DNA of 64,000 bases from Pseudonocardia petroleophila (GTDB taxonomy: Bacteria; Actinomycetota; Actinomycetes; Mycobacteriales; Pseudonocardiaceae). The notes below the pieces were generated by a model. That model did not search any database and was not told the origin of the DNA. It saw only the letters and a list, made by a program, of their open reading frames with translations. The DNA is taken from the NCBI RefSeq assembly GCF_014235185.1, contig NZ_CP060131.1, positions 3,479,501-3,543,500 on the forward strand, written 5' to 3'. Position numbers and translations under genes: made by a program. Positions 40,801 through 47,610 of the stretch are shown piece after piece (position 1 is the stretch's first letter; every line of letters begins with the position of its first letter).

Positions 40801-41569
40801 CGTCGAGACCGACGTCGCCGCGCACGGCGACCGCCGCCGCGCCACCGCCCGCATCTTCGGCTCCAAGCCCGGCGCCTACGGGGCGGGCCTGCTCCCGCTG
40901 ATCGACGCCCGCAACTGGCGCAGCGACGCCGACCTCGCCGAGGTCTACGCCGTGTGGGGCGGCTACGCCTACGGCCGCGGCCTCGACGGGCGCGAGGCCC
41001 GCGCGGACATGGAGCAGTCGTTCCGGCGCATCTCCGTGGCGGCGAAGAACCAGGACACCCGCGAGCACGACATCGTCGACTCCGACGACTACTTCCAGTA
41101 CCACGGCGGCATGGTCGCGACGGTCCGCGCGCTGACCGGCCGCACGCCCGCCGCGTACGTCGGCGACTCGGCGGTGACCGACGCGGTGAAGACGCGCACG
41201 CTGGCCGAGGAGACGAAGCGGGTGTTCCGGGCGCGCGTGGTGAACCCGAAGTGGATCACCGCGATGCAGCGGCACGGCTACAAGGGCGCGTTCGAGCTGG
41301 CCGCCACCGTCGACTACCTCTTCGGCTACGACGCCACCGCAGGCGTCGTCGACGACTGGATGTACACCCAGCTCGCCGAGAGCTACGTGTTCGACGGGAC
41401 CAACCGCGCGTTCATGGAGAAGTCCAACCCCTGGGCGCTGCGCGGGATCACCGAGCGCCTGCTGGAGGCGGCCGACCGCGGCATGTGGGCCAAGCCCGAC
41501 GACGCCGTGCTCGACCGGCTCAGGCAGACCTACCTCGAGCTCGAGGGCGACCTGGAGGGTCAGGGATGA
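37847..41569 (+). CDS. cobN: Cobaltochelatase large subunit CobN
   Basis: A 1240-residue protein of the CobN/magnesium chelatase H family that binds the corrin and inserts cobalt in the late-insertion route, driven by an AAA+ partner (the ChlI/D fusion at 20856). Recognisable segments include [107 protein letters not shown] and [14 protein letters not shown]. ATG 37847 follows GGAGGAGGAG. At codons ~716-732 a 51-bp palindrome is inserted in frame. cobN, cobI and cobT overlap by 4 bases each and are under a B12 riboswitch. Confidence 0.96.
   Translation: [1240 protein letters not shown]
39991..40041. repeat. 51-bp near-perfect palindrome inside cobN
   Basis: Two 25-base arms around a single T at 40016. 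The left arm begins GCAGCAAGGCCACCTTCA at 39991 and the right arm ends GAAGGTGGCCTTGCTGC at 40041. The arms match at 23 of 25 positions. Its length equals 17 codons, so it adds a peptide ([17 protein letters not shown]) without breaking the frame. Confidence 0.85.
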
Positions 41570-42300
41570 GCACGCTGGTGGGAGTGGGCGTCGGCCCCGG
41601 CGACCCCGACCTGGTCACGGTCAAGGCGGCGAACCTGCTGGCCAAGGCCGACGTGGTGTTCGTGCCGGTCGCCGACTCGGGCGAGACCGGCCGCGCCGAG
41701 CAGACCGTGCTGTTCTACGCCGAGGCGTGGCGGATCGAGCGCGTGGTGTTCGCGCTGCACGACCGCGAGCACACCGCGCGCCGCGAACGCGCGTGGGACG
41801 CCGCCGCCGCGCAGGTGGCGCGCTGGTTCGACGCCAACCCGGGCGGCACCGCGGCGTTCGCGACCATCGGCGACCCGTGCGTCTACTCGACCTTCACCTA
41901 CCTCGCCGCCACCGTCCGCGAGCTGGTCGGCGAGCTGGCGGTCGAGCTCATCCCCGGCATCACCGCCATGCAGGACCTCGCCGCGCGCAGCGGCACCCCG
42001 CTCGTCGAGGGGAGGGAGGCGCTGTCGCTGTTCCCGATGACGGCGGGGGCCGACCGGTTCCGCGAGGCGCTGAACCGCGGCGACTCCGTCGTCGCCTACA
42101 AGTTCGGGCGCAGGCTCCCGGAGACCCTCGCGGTCCTGCGCGAGACCGGCCGGCTCGACGGCGCGGTGTACGGCGCCGGCCTCGGCCTGGCCGACGAGGA
42201 CGTGCGCCCGGCGGCCGACCTCGACCCGGACGCCCCCGGCCCCTACCTCTCGACGCTCATCGTGCCCCCCGCCCGCACCGGCCGCGGAGGCGCGCTGTGA
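41566..42300 (+). CDS. cobI: Precorrin-2 C20-methyltransferase CobI/CbiL
   Basis: A 244-residue SAM-dependent methylase of the uroporphyrinogen methylase fold. LVGVGVGPGDPDLVTVKAANLLAKADVVFVPV at the start, FATIGDPCVYSTFTYL near residue 105, ELIPGITAMQDLAARSGTPLVEG near 125 and VVAYKFGRRLPETLAVL are diagnostic for CobI/CbiL. It converts precorrin-2 to precorrin-3A (or the cobalt form). ATG 41566 overlaps the cobN stop. In Mycobacterium CobI is fused to CobJ; here it is separate and CobJ is fused to CbiG. Confidence 0.94.
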   Translation: MSTLVGVGVGPGDPDLVTVKAANLLAKADVVFVPVADSGETGRAEQTVLFYAEAWRIERVVFALHDREHTARRERAWDAAAAQVARWFDANPGGTAAFATIGDPCVYSTFTYLAATVRELVGELAVELIPGITAMQDLAARSGTPLVEGREALSLFPMTAGADRFREALNRGDSVVAYKFGRRLPETLAVLRETGRLDGAVYGAGLGLADEDVRPAADLDPDAPGPYLSTLIVPPARTGRGGAL

Positions 42301-43352
42301 GCCTCCTGGAGGACACCCTCGCCGCGATCGTCGCGCCGGACGCCGCCGCGCGCGCCGCCGCCGCCGACCGACTCGACCGGATGACCAAGCCCCCCGGCTC
42401 GCTCGGGCGCATCGAGGACCTCGCGGTCACGCTGTCCGGCATCGCCGGGACCTGCCCGCCGCCGCTGCCCGACCCGGCCGTCGTCGTGGTCTGCGCCGGC
42501 GACCACGGCGTCCACGCGCAGGGCGTCACGCCGTGGCCGCAGGAGGTCACCGGGCAGATGGTCGCCAACTTCGCGGCGGGCGGGGCCGTCGTCAACGCGT
42601 TCGCGCGGGCGGCGGACGTGCAGGTCCGGGTGCTCGACGTCGGGGTGGCCACCCCGCTGCCCGACCTCGACGGCGTGCTCGCCCGCCGCGTCGCCGACGG
42701 CACCGCCGACCTCGCCGTCGGCCCGGCCCTGACGCGCGAGCAGGTCGTCGCCGCGGTCGAGGCCGGGATCGCCGCCGTCCCGGACCGCGGCTGCGTCCTC
42801 ACCGGTGACATGGGCATCGCCAACACCACCGCCGCCGCGCTGCTGATCTGCGCCTTCACCGGCGCCGACCCCGAGCGGGCGACGGGCCGCGGCACCGGCA
42901 TCGACGACGCCACCCTCGCCCGCAAGACCGCCGTCGTCCGCGACGCGCTCGCGCGGCACCGCCCCGACCCGGCCGACCCGGTCGGGGTCCTCGCCGCGTT
43001 CGGCGGGCTGGAGCACGCCGCGATCGCCGGGCTCGTCCTCGGCGCCGCGGCGCGGCGGATCCCGGTGCTGCTCGACGGCGTCAGCGCGGGCGCCGCGGCC
43101 CTCGTCGCGGCCGCGCTCGCCCCGCAGGCCGTGGCGTACTGCGTCGCCGGGCACCGCTCCGCCGAGCCGGGCCACCGCCTCGCGCTCGGCCACCTCGGCC
43201 TCGACCCGCTGCTCGACCTGGGCCTGCGCCTGGGCGAGGGCACGGGCGCGGTGCTGGCGCTGCCCCTGCTGCGGGCGGCGGTCCGGGCCCTGCACGACGT
43301 CGCCACCTTCGGCGACGCCGGGGTCACCGACGCGGCGCACGAGCAGGTGTAA
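42297..43352 (+). CDS. cobT: Nicotinate-nucleotide--dimethylbenzimidazole phosphoribosyltransferase CobT/CobU
   Basis: A 351-residue enzyme making alpha-ribazole phosphate for the lower ligand. RLDRMTKPPGSLGRIEDLAVTLSGIAG, VCAGDHGVHAQGVTPWPQEVTGQMVANFAAGGAVVNAFAR, LTGDMGIANTTAAAL, and the C-terminal GEGTGAVLALPLLRAAV with the catalytic glutamate near residue 317 are typical. GTG 42297 overlaps the cobI stop. It ends the riboswitch-controlled operon; a hairpin follows 14 bases after the stop. Confidence 0.95.
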   Translation: MSLLEDTLAAIVAPDAAARAAAADRLDRMTKPPGSLGRIEDLAVTLSGIAGTCPPPLPDPAVVVVCAGDHGVHAQGVTPWPQEVTGQMVANFAAGGAVVNAFARAADVQVRVLDVGVATPLPDLDGVLARRVADGTADLAVGPALTREQVVAAVEAGIAAVPDRGCVLTGDMGIANTTAAALLICAFTGADPERATGRGTGIDDATLARKTAVVRDALARHRPDPADPVGVLAAFGGLEHAAIAGLVLGAAARRIPVLLDGVSAGAAALVAAALAPQAVAYCVAGHRSAEPGHRLALGHLGLDPLLDLGLRLGEGTGAVLALPLLRAAVRALHDVATFGDAGVTDAAHEQV

Positions 43353-43366
43353 CGCGGCGGGTACGG

Positions 43367-43384
43367 GGGGACGAGTACGTCCCC
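43367..43384 (+). terminator. Hairpin after cobT
   Basis: GGGGACG (43367-43373) and CGTCCCC (43378-43384) form a perfect 7-bp stem with loop AGTA, 14 bases behind the cobT stop. No T-run follows. A second CCCCGGG repeat pair overlaps it downstream. Confidence 0.5.
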
Positions 43385-43417
43385 GGGTCGGGGAGCCCCG
43401 GGTGACGAGGGGGACCG

Positions 43418-45184
43418 ATGACGCGACGGCCCGCCGAGCCGGTGCGGGTGACCCCGGACGCCACCTGGTTCCGCCCGTCCGACGGCGGCGCGGGGGCCCT
43501 GCTGCGGCTCGCCGACGGGGTGCCGGCGGAGGCGGTCCGCCGGATCCGGGACGCCGGCGTGGGCGGGCTGCTGCCGATCGGCAACGTCGTGGTCCGCGAG
43601 GGCGCGGTGTGGCTGCGCACGCCGCAGCCCCCGGGACCGACGCTGGGCGACCTCATGACCAGGGCGGGCCTGGTCACCGAGGACGCGGTGGCGGTGCTGG
43701 GCACCGTCGCGCGGGTCGTCCGCGCGCTGCACGCGCGGGGGCTGTGCCACGGCCGGATCGCGGACGACGCCGTACTGCTCGACCCGGCGGGCGCGCCGCT
43801 GCTGGTGCTGCTCCGGCCCGGGCCCGCCGATCCCGCGCGCGACGCGCACCACCTGGCCGCCCTCGCCCGGGTGCTCGCGGGCACCTGGTGCGACGCCGGG
43901 GGCGCCGCGCTGCTGCACCGGTTCGCCGGGGAGGTGGTGCGCGACGGCCTGGACGCCGCGCTGCCGGTCCTGCCGCGGGCCGCGCCCCCCGGCCCCGTCC
44001 GGCGCGCACTGGCCCGCGAGTGGTGCTTGAGCGCCGCCCGGTCGCGCGCACCGTCCTCGTCGTCCGCGCACGCCCGGGTGCGTGCGCGGCGAGCCGGTGC
44101 GGCGGCGCCCGTTCAGGCCAGGCTGCCGAGCGGATCGGTGCGGGTCAGGGCCGGGTCGGCGGCGGGGAAGGTGCGGGCGCGGCCGGGCCCCGTCGAGCGT
44201 GTCTCGAACCGCACGGTGACGCGCCCGTGCCCGGCGCCCTGCACCCAGCCGTGGCCGTGCTCGTCGTGCCGGACGTCGTCGCCGGGGCGCCAGGGCCGGT
44301 CCGCCTCCACCGGCGTCTCCTCCGGGGCGGCGTCCTCGACGGTCTCCGGCACCGCCCGCGGCGGCTCGAACAGCGCGGGCGGCGGGTCGTCGCCCAGCCC
44401 GGCCAGCGACACCCCGATCAGCCGGACGCCGCCCTCGGGCACCGCGGTCCGCGCGAGCTTCTGGGCGGTCGCGGTGAGCGCGCCCAGGTCGGTGCTCCCG
44501 ACGGCGGCGGTCTCCGAGCGGGTGTGGGTCGTGAAGTCGGCGCTGCGCACCTTGACCGTGACCGTCCGCGCCGCCCGCCCCGACGCCACGAGCCTGCGGT
44601 GCGCCGACTCGGTGATCCGCGCGACGGCCTCGTGCACCGCCCGCATCGCGGTGAGGTCGGCGTCGAAGGTCGTCTCCGCGCTCACCTGCTTCGCCGCCCC
44701 GCGCGGGGCGACCGGCCGCTCGTCGACGCCGCGGGCGAGGCGGTGCAGCTCCGTGCCGACCGCGGTGCCGAGCAGCCCGGTCAGCTCGCGCAGGTCCATC
44801 GCGGCGAGCGCGCCGACGGTGCGGATGCCCAGCCGGTGCAGGCCCGTCTCGGCCACCGGCCCGACGCCGGACAGCGCGCGCACCGGCAGCGGCGCCAGCA
44901 CCTCCGCCTGCTCCTCGGGCGTCACGACGCGGTACCCGTCCGGCTTCGCCAGCTCCGAGGCGATCTTGGCCAGCTGCTTGCCCGACCCGGCCCCGACCGA
45001 CGCCGGCAGCCCGGTCGCCGCGCGCACCGCGGTGCGCAGGTCGACCGCGAACCGCTCGACGACGTCCGGCCCGGCCCCGACGAGCGCGGGCGGCTCCAGG
45101 TACGCCTCGTCGACCGACACCGGCTCCAGCACCGGCGCCGCCTCCGCGAGCACGCCCATGACCTGCTCGGACAGCGCCTGGTAG
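43418..45184 (+). CDS. Pseudokinase-like protein; frame continues antisense to dinB
   Basis: Residues 1-205 look like a real protein with a kinase C-lobe pattern: PPGPTLGDLMTRAGLVTEDAVAVLGTVARVVRALHARGLCHGRIADDAVLLD. The catalytic loop that should read HGDLKPDNV is HGRIADDAV, so the catalytic Asp, Lys and Asn are all replaced; no glycine loop precedes it. It is therefore a likely pseudokinase. From about 44040 onward the frame has no stop until 45184 and runs antisense through nearly the whole dinB gene, where its composition is Arg/Ser-rich and unlikely to be a selected protein. The true end is uncertain: a lost stop, frameshift or very long tail. Only 43418 to ~44060 is supported. Confidence 0.5.
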   Translation: MTRRPAEPVRVTPDATWFRPSDGGAGALLRLADGVPAEAVRRIRDAGVGGLLPIGNVVVREGAVWLRTPQPPGPTLGDLMTRAGLVTEDAVAVLGTVARVVRALHARGLCHGRIADDAVLLDPAGAPLLVLLRPGPADPARDAHHLAALARVLAGTWCDAGGAALLHRFAGEVVRDGLDAALPVLPRAAPPGPVRRALAREWCLSAARSRAPSSSSAHARVRARRAGAAAPVQARLPSGSVRVRAGSAAGKVRARPGPVERVSNRTVTRPCPAPCTQPWPCSSCRTSSPGRQGRSASTGVSSGAASSTVSGTARGGSNSAGGGSSPSPASDTPISRTPPSGTAVRASFWAVAVSAPRSVLPTAAVSERVWVVKSALRTLTVTVRAARPDATSLRCADSVIRATASCTARIAVRSASKVVSALTCFAAPRGATGRSSTPRARRCSSVPTAVPSSPVSSRRSIAASAPTVRMPSRCRPVSATGPTPDSARTGSGASTSACSSGVTTRYPSGFASSEAILASCLPDPAPTDAGSPVAARTAVRRSTANRSTTSGPAPTSAGGSRYASSTDTGSSTGAASASTPMTCSDSAW

Positions 45185-45423
45185 AGCACGAACCGCGGCG
45201 GGACCGTCACCGCGTGCGGGCAGCGGCGCCGGGCCTGGCCCATCGGCATCGCCGAGCGCACGCCGAACACGCGCGACTCGTAGCTCGCCCCGGCCACCAC
45301 CGACCGCGGGCCCAGGCCGCCGACCAGCACCGGTCGCCCGGCCAGGGTGGGGCGGGTGAGCTGCTCGGCGGAGGCGAAGAAGGCGTCCATGTCGAGGTGC
45401 AGGACCCAGCGGCCGGCGCTCAT
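44113..45423 (-). CDS. dinB: DNA polymerase IV (Y family)
   Basis: A 436-residue translesion polymerase. The palm motif LHLDMDAFFASAEQ is at residues ~7-20 with metal-binding aspartates, and SVDEAYLE near 103 supplies the second acidic pair. GAGSGKQLAKIASELAKPDGY and LSGVGPVAETGLHRLGI (helix-hairpin-helix) follow, then the little-finger domain and a C-terminal ~60-residue extension (DDVRHDEHGHGWVQGAGHGRVTVRFET). No clear beta-clamp motif was seen. ATG 45423 overlaps the stop of the upstream phosphopantetheinyl transferase. No SOS box was seen at the operon promoter. Confidence 0.94.
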   Translation of the reverse strand: MSAGRWVLHLDMDAFFASAEQLTRPTLAGRPVLVGGLGPRSVVAGASYESRVFGVRSAMPMGQARRRCPHAVTVPPRFVLYQALSEQVMGVLAEAAPVLEPVSVDEAYLEPPALVGAGPDVVERFAVDLRTAVRAATGLPASVGAGSGKQLAKIASELAKPDGYRVVTPEEQAEVLAPLPVRALSGVGPVAETGLHRLGIRTVGALAAMDLRELTGLLGTAVGTELHRLARGVDERPVAPRGAAKQVSAETTFDADLTAMRAVHEAVARITESAHRRLVASGRAARTVTVKVRSADFTTHTRSETAAVGSTDLGALTATAQKLARTAVPEGGVRLIGVSLAGLGDDPPPALFEPPRAVPETVEDAAPEETPVEADRPWRPGDDVRHDEHGHGWVQGAGHGRVTVRFETRSTGPGRARTFPAADPALTRTDPLGSLA

Positions 45424-46079
45424 GGGCGGGTGCGCAGCAGGGCGTCCCCGTCCGCCTCGACGACGTCGGGCGCCGCGGGCCCGGGACCGGCGAGCGCGGC
45501 CGGGTGCCCGGGGGCGGGGGAGAGGTCGTGCAGCCACACCCGCCGCCCGGCCCAGCGCACCCCGCCGTCCGGGGTGAGGGTGATCTCCGACATCGGCGTC
45601 GACAGGCCCTCGCCGGTCGACTTGAGGAGCGCCTCCTTGCGCGTCCAGAGCCGGAAGAACTCGGCCTCGTCGGCGACGGTCTCGTCGGGCGAGCAGGCGT
45701 GCGCGGTCATCCCGGCGAGGTCGGGGAGCGGGCGGGCCTGCTCGACGTCGAGGCCGACGGGCCCGTCGTGCACGGCCAGCCCGACCAGGTCACCGGCGTG
45801 GGTCATCGAGAACCCCGGGCCGTCGTGCGCGAGGCGGGGCTTGCCGTGCTGCTCACCGCAGCGGCAGGTGCGGTCGAAGGTCAGCGCGGCGGGGTCGGCG
45901 TCGAGCCGGGCGGCGAGCACGAGCCGGGTCAGCGCGTGCGCGGCGAGGTAGCGGGCGGCGTCGAGATCGCGGCGGAAGCGGCCGATCCGTGCGCGCTCGT
46001 GCGCGTCGAGGAGGTCGAGGAGCCCGGGTGCGTCCCCGGGGGCGAGCGGTGCCGCCCACCAGACCGTGCAGGTACCCAC
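45420..46079 (-). CDS. 4'-phosphopantetheinyl transferase (Sfp type)
   Basis: A 219-residue enzyme that transfers phosphopantetheine from CoA to carrier proteins. HGKPRLAHDGPGFSMTHAGDLVGLAV (residues ~79-104), GLDVEQARP with the Mg-binding aspartate, and FFRLWTRKEALLKSTGEGLS with the catalytic glutamate and lysine are the three family motifs. A CRCGEQHGKP stretch precedes the first. GTG 46079 is leaderless, with TACCAT 7 bases upstream. It is the first gene of an operon with dinB. Its carrier partners are not in the window. Confidence 0.9.
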   Translation of the reverse strand: MGTCTVWWAAPLAPGDAPGLLDLLDAHERARIGRFRRDLDAARYLAAHALTRLVLAARLDADPAALTFDRTCRCGEQHGKPRLAHDGPGFSMTHAGDLVGLAVHDGPVGLDVEQARPLPDLAGMTAHACSPDETVADEAEFFRLWTRKEALLKSTGEGLSTPMSEITLTPDGGVRWAGRRVWLHDLSPAPGHPAALAGPGPAAPDVVEADGDALLRTRP

Positions 46080-46086
46080 ACGGCAG

Positions 46087-46092
46087 ATGGTA
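46087..46092 (-). promoter_or_regulatory. -10 element TACCAT of the PPTase-dinB operon
   Basis: On the minus strand TACCAT ends 7 bases before the GTG at 46079, with no ribosome binding site. Confidence 0.55.
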
Positions 46093-46141
46093 GGCGCCGC
46101 CGGTCCCGTGGACGCGGGACCGGCGGCGCGGCGGGACCGGG

Positions 46142-46297
46142 TCAGGCCGAGCGGCGGATCGGCGCGACCCGGCGGCCCTGGGCGGGCCGGGCGGGTGCCG
46201 CCGGGCCGCGGTAGCGGGCGGCCGGGGGCACGGGTTCGGTGCGCTTCCCGCGGCGGGCGGCGCGGTTCTGCGGCGGGTTCGGGTCCGGTTCACGCAT
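46142..46297 (-). CDS. Small basic proline-rich protein (51 aa)
   Basis: Starts MREPDPNPPQNRAARRGKRTEP and ends RVAPIRRSA. It is rich in Arg, Pro and Ala and is probably disordered. Support comes from an excellent ribosome binding site, AGGAG six bases before the ATG, in an otherwise empty stretch between the PPTase and the FAD oxidoreductase. No family is recognised. It could be a chance frame in GC-rich DNA, but the initiation signal is better than for most genes here. Confidence 0.45.
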   Translation of the reverse strand: MREPDPNPPQNRAARRGKRTEPVPPAARYRGPAAPARPAQGRRVAPIRRSA

Positions 46298-46477
46298 GCG
46301 GATCTCCTGAGGGCGGCACGGGGCCGGGCGGCGACGGCCGGACCGGCCGGTGGACGGGGACGGGCGGCGGGGACCGGAGGGGTCGACCGGCCGCGGGGCC
46401 GCAGCTCGCGGCGGGCGTCTCAGTTGCGCATGCCGGGGACGGTAGCCGCGCGGCGCGCGGGCCCGCCACCGGATTCC

Positions 46478-46483
46478 TAGAGT
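46478..46483 (+). promoter_or_regulatory. -10 element TAGAGT of the leaderless FAD oxidoreductase gene
   Basis: TAGAGT ends 7 bases before GTG 46491; no ribosome binding site lies between. Confidence 0.6.
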
Positions 46484-46490
46484 GGGTCCC

Positions 46491-47585
46491 GTGGTGGACG
46501 TCGTGGTGGTCGGGGGCGGCATCGCCGGGGTGTCGGTGGCCTACGAGCTGGCGGCCGACCGGTCCGTGCTCCTGCTGGAGGCCGAGACCGCACTGGGCAG
46601 GCACTCCACCGCCCGCTCGGCCGCGGTCTACGTGCCCGGGCACGGCGTCGGGGCGGTGCGCGCGCTGATCGAGCGCAGCGGTCCGCGGTTCGCCGCGCTC
46701 GCCGACGAGCTGGGCACGCCGCCGCTGCTCACCCCCCGTCCCGTGCTGTGGGTCGGCTGCGACGACGAGGGCGCGGCGGCGCTGGCCGGGGTCCTCGCCG
46801 AGCGCGCGGGCGAGCCGGACGCCCCCGTCGCGATCGACGCGGACGGGGCCGGCCGGCTGTGCCCCACCCTCGCGCCCGGTGTCGTCCGCGCGGCCGCGCT
46901 CACCGCGGGCGCGGCCGACATCGACACCGACGCCCTGCACCAGGGCTACGTCCGCGGCCTGCGGGCCCGCGGCGGGGCCGTCCGCCCCGGCGCCCCGGTC
47001 ACCGCGATCACCCGGGACGGCTCGGGCTGGCGGGTCGAGGCGGCCGGTGACGCGGTGCGGGCGGGTGCGGTGGTGAACGCCGCGGGCGCGTGGGCCGACG
47101 AGGTCGCCGCGCTCGCCGGCGTCCCCCGGACCGGGCTCACGCCGCTGCGGCGCACCATCGCGGTGGTGCGCGTGCCCGACCCGTCGCGGCTGAGCCGCCC
47201 CATGGTGATCGACGCCGCGGAGCGGTTCTACTTCAGGTCCGACGGGCCCGACCTGCTCGTCTCCCGCGCCGACGAGACCCCCGCCCCGCCCGGCGACGCC
47301 CGCCCCGACGATGTCGACGTCGCGCTGGCCGTGGAGCGCGTCGAGGCCGTCACCGGGCTGGGGCTGCGCTCGGTCCGGACGAGCTGGGCCGGGCTGCGCT
47401 CGTTCGTGCCCGACCGGCGCCCGGTGGTCGGCGCGTGGCCGGAGCACCCGGGGTTCTGGTTCGTCGCGGGGCAGGGCGGGTCGGGCATCGAGTCCGCGCC
47501 CGCGCTGTCGGCGCTGGCCGCGTCGGTCGTCCGCGGGGCGCCCGCTCCGGCCGGGCTGGCGCCGTCCCGACTTCACGTAAGCTAG
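46491..47585 (+). CDS. FAD-dependent oxidoreductase (DAO family)
   Basis: A 364-residue D-amino-acid-oxidase-like flavoprotein. The dinucleotide motif VVVVGGGIAGVSVAYELA lies at residues ~4-21, the HSTARSAAVYVPGHG FAD loop near 37, VVNAAGAWADEVA near 190, and the C-terminal FWFVAGQGGSGIESAPAL FAD-binding end near 325. Likely it oxidises an amine or N-methyl amino acid; substrate unknown. The frame is open from 46482, but GTG 46491 directly follows a TAGAGT -10 box. The stop codon lies inside the palindrome that forms the operator region of the next gene. Confidence 0.87.
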   Translation: MVDVVVVGGGIAGVSVAYELAADRSVLLLEAETALGRHSTARSAAVYVPGHGVGAVRALIERSGPRFAALADELGTPPLLTPRPVLWVGCDDEGAAALAGVLAERAGEPDAPVAIDADGAGRLCPTLAPGVVRAAALTAGAADIDTDALHQGYVRGLRARGGAVRPGAPVTAITRDGSGWRVEAAGDAVRAGAVVNAAGAWADEVAALAGVPRTGLTPLRRTIAVVRVPDPSRLSRPMVIDAAERFYFRSDGPDLLVSRADETPAPPGDARPDDVDVALAVERVEAVTGLGLRSVRTSWAGLRSFVPDRRPVVGAWPEHPGFWFVAGQGGSGIESAPALSALAASVVRGAPAPAGLAPSRLHVS

Positions 47586-47592
47586 CGCTTAC
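47577..47592 (+). promoter_or_regulatory. Palindromic operator at the second P450
   Basis: GTAAGCTAGCGCTTAC has perfect 6-bp arms GTAAGC and GCTTAC. It contains a -10-like TAAGCT (47578-47583) and the TAG stop of the upstream gene. It matches the site at 12103-12118 in front of the first P450. Confidence 0.65.
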
Positions 47593-47610
47593 ATCGCCGA
47601 TGGGAGCTCC

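Noticed and set aside
37703-41275. A 1190-codon minus-strand frame opposite cobN.
   Set aside because: It is the antisense shadow of cobN and shows no domain.
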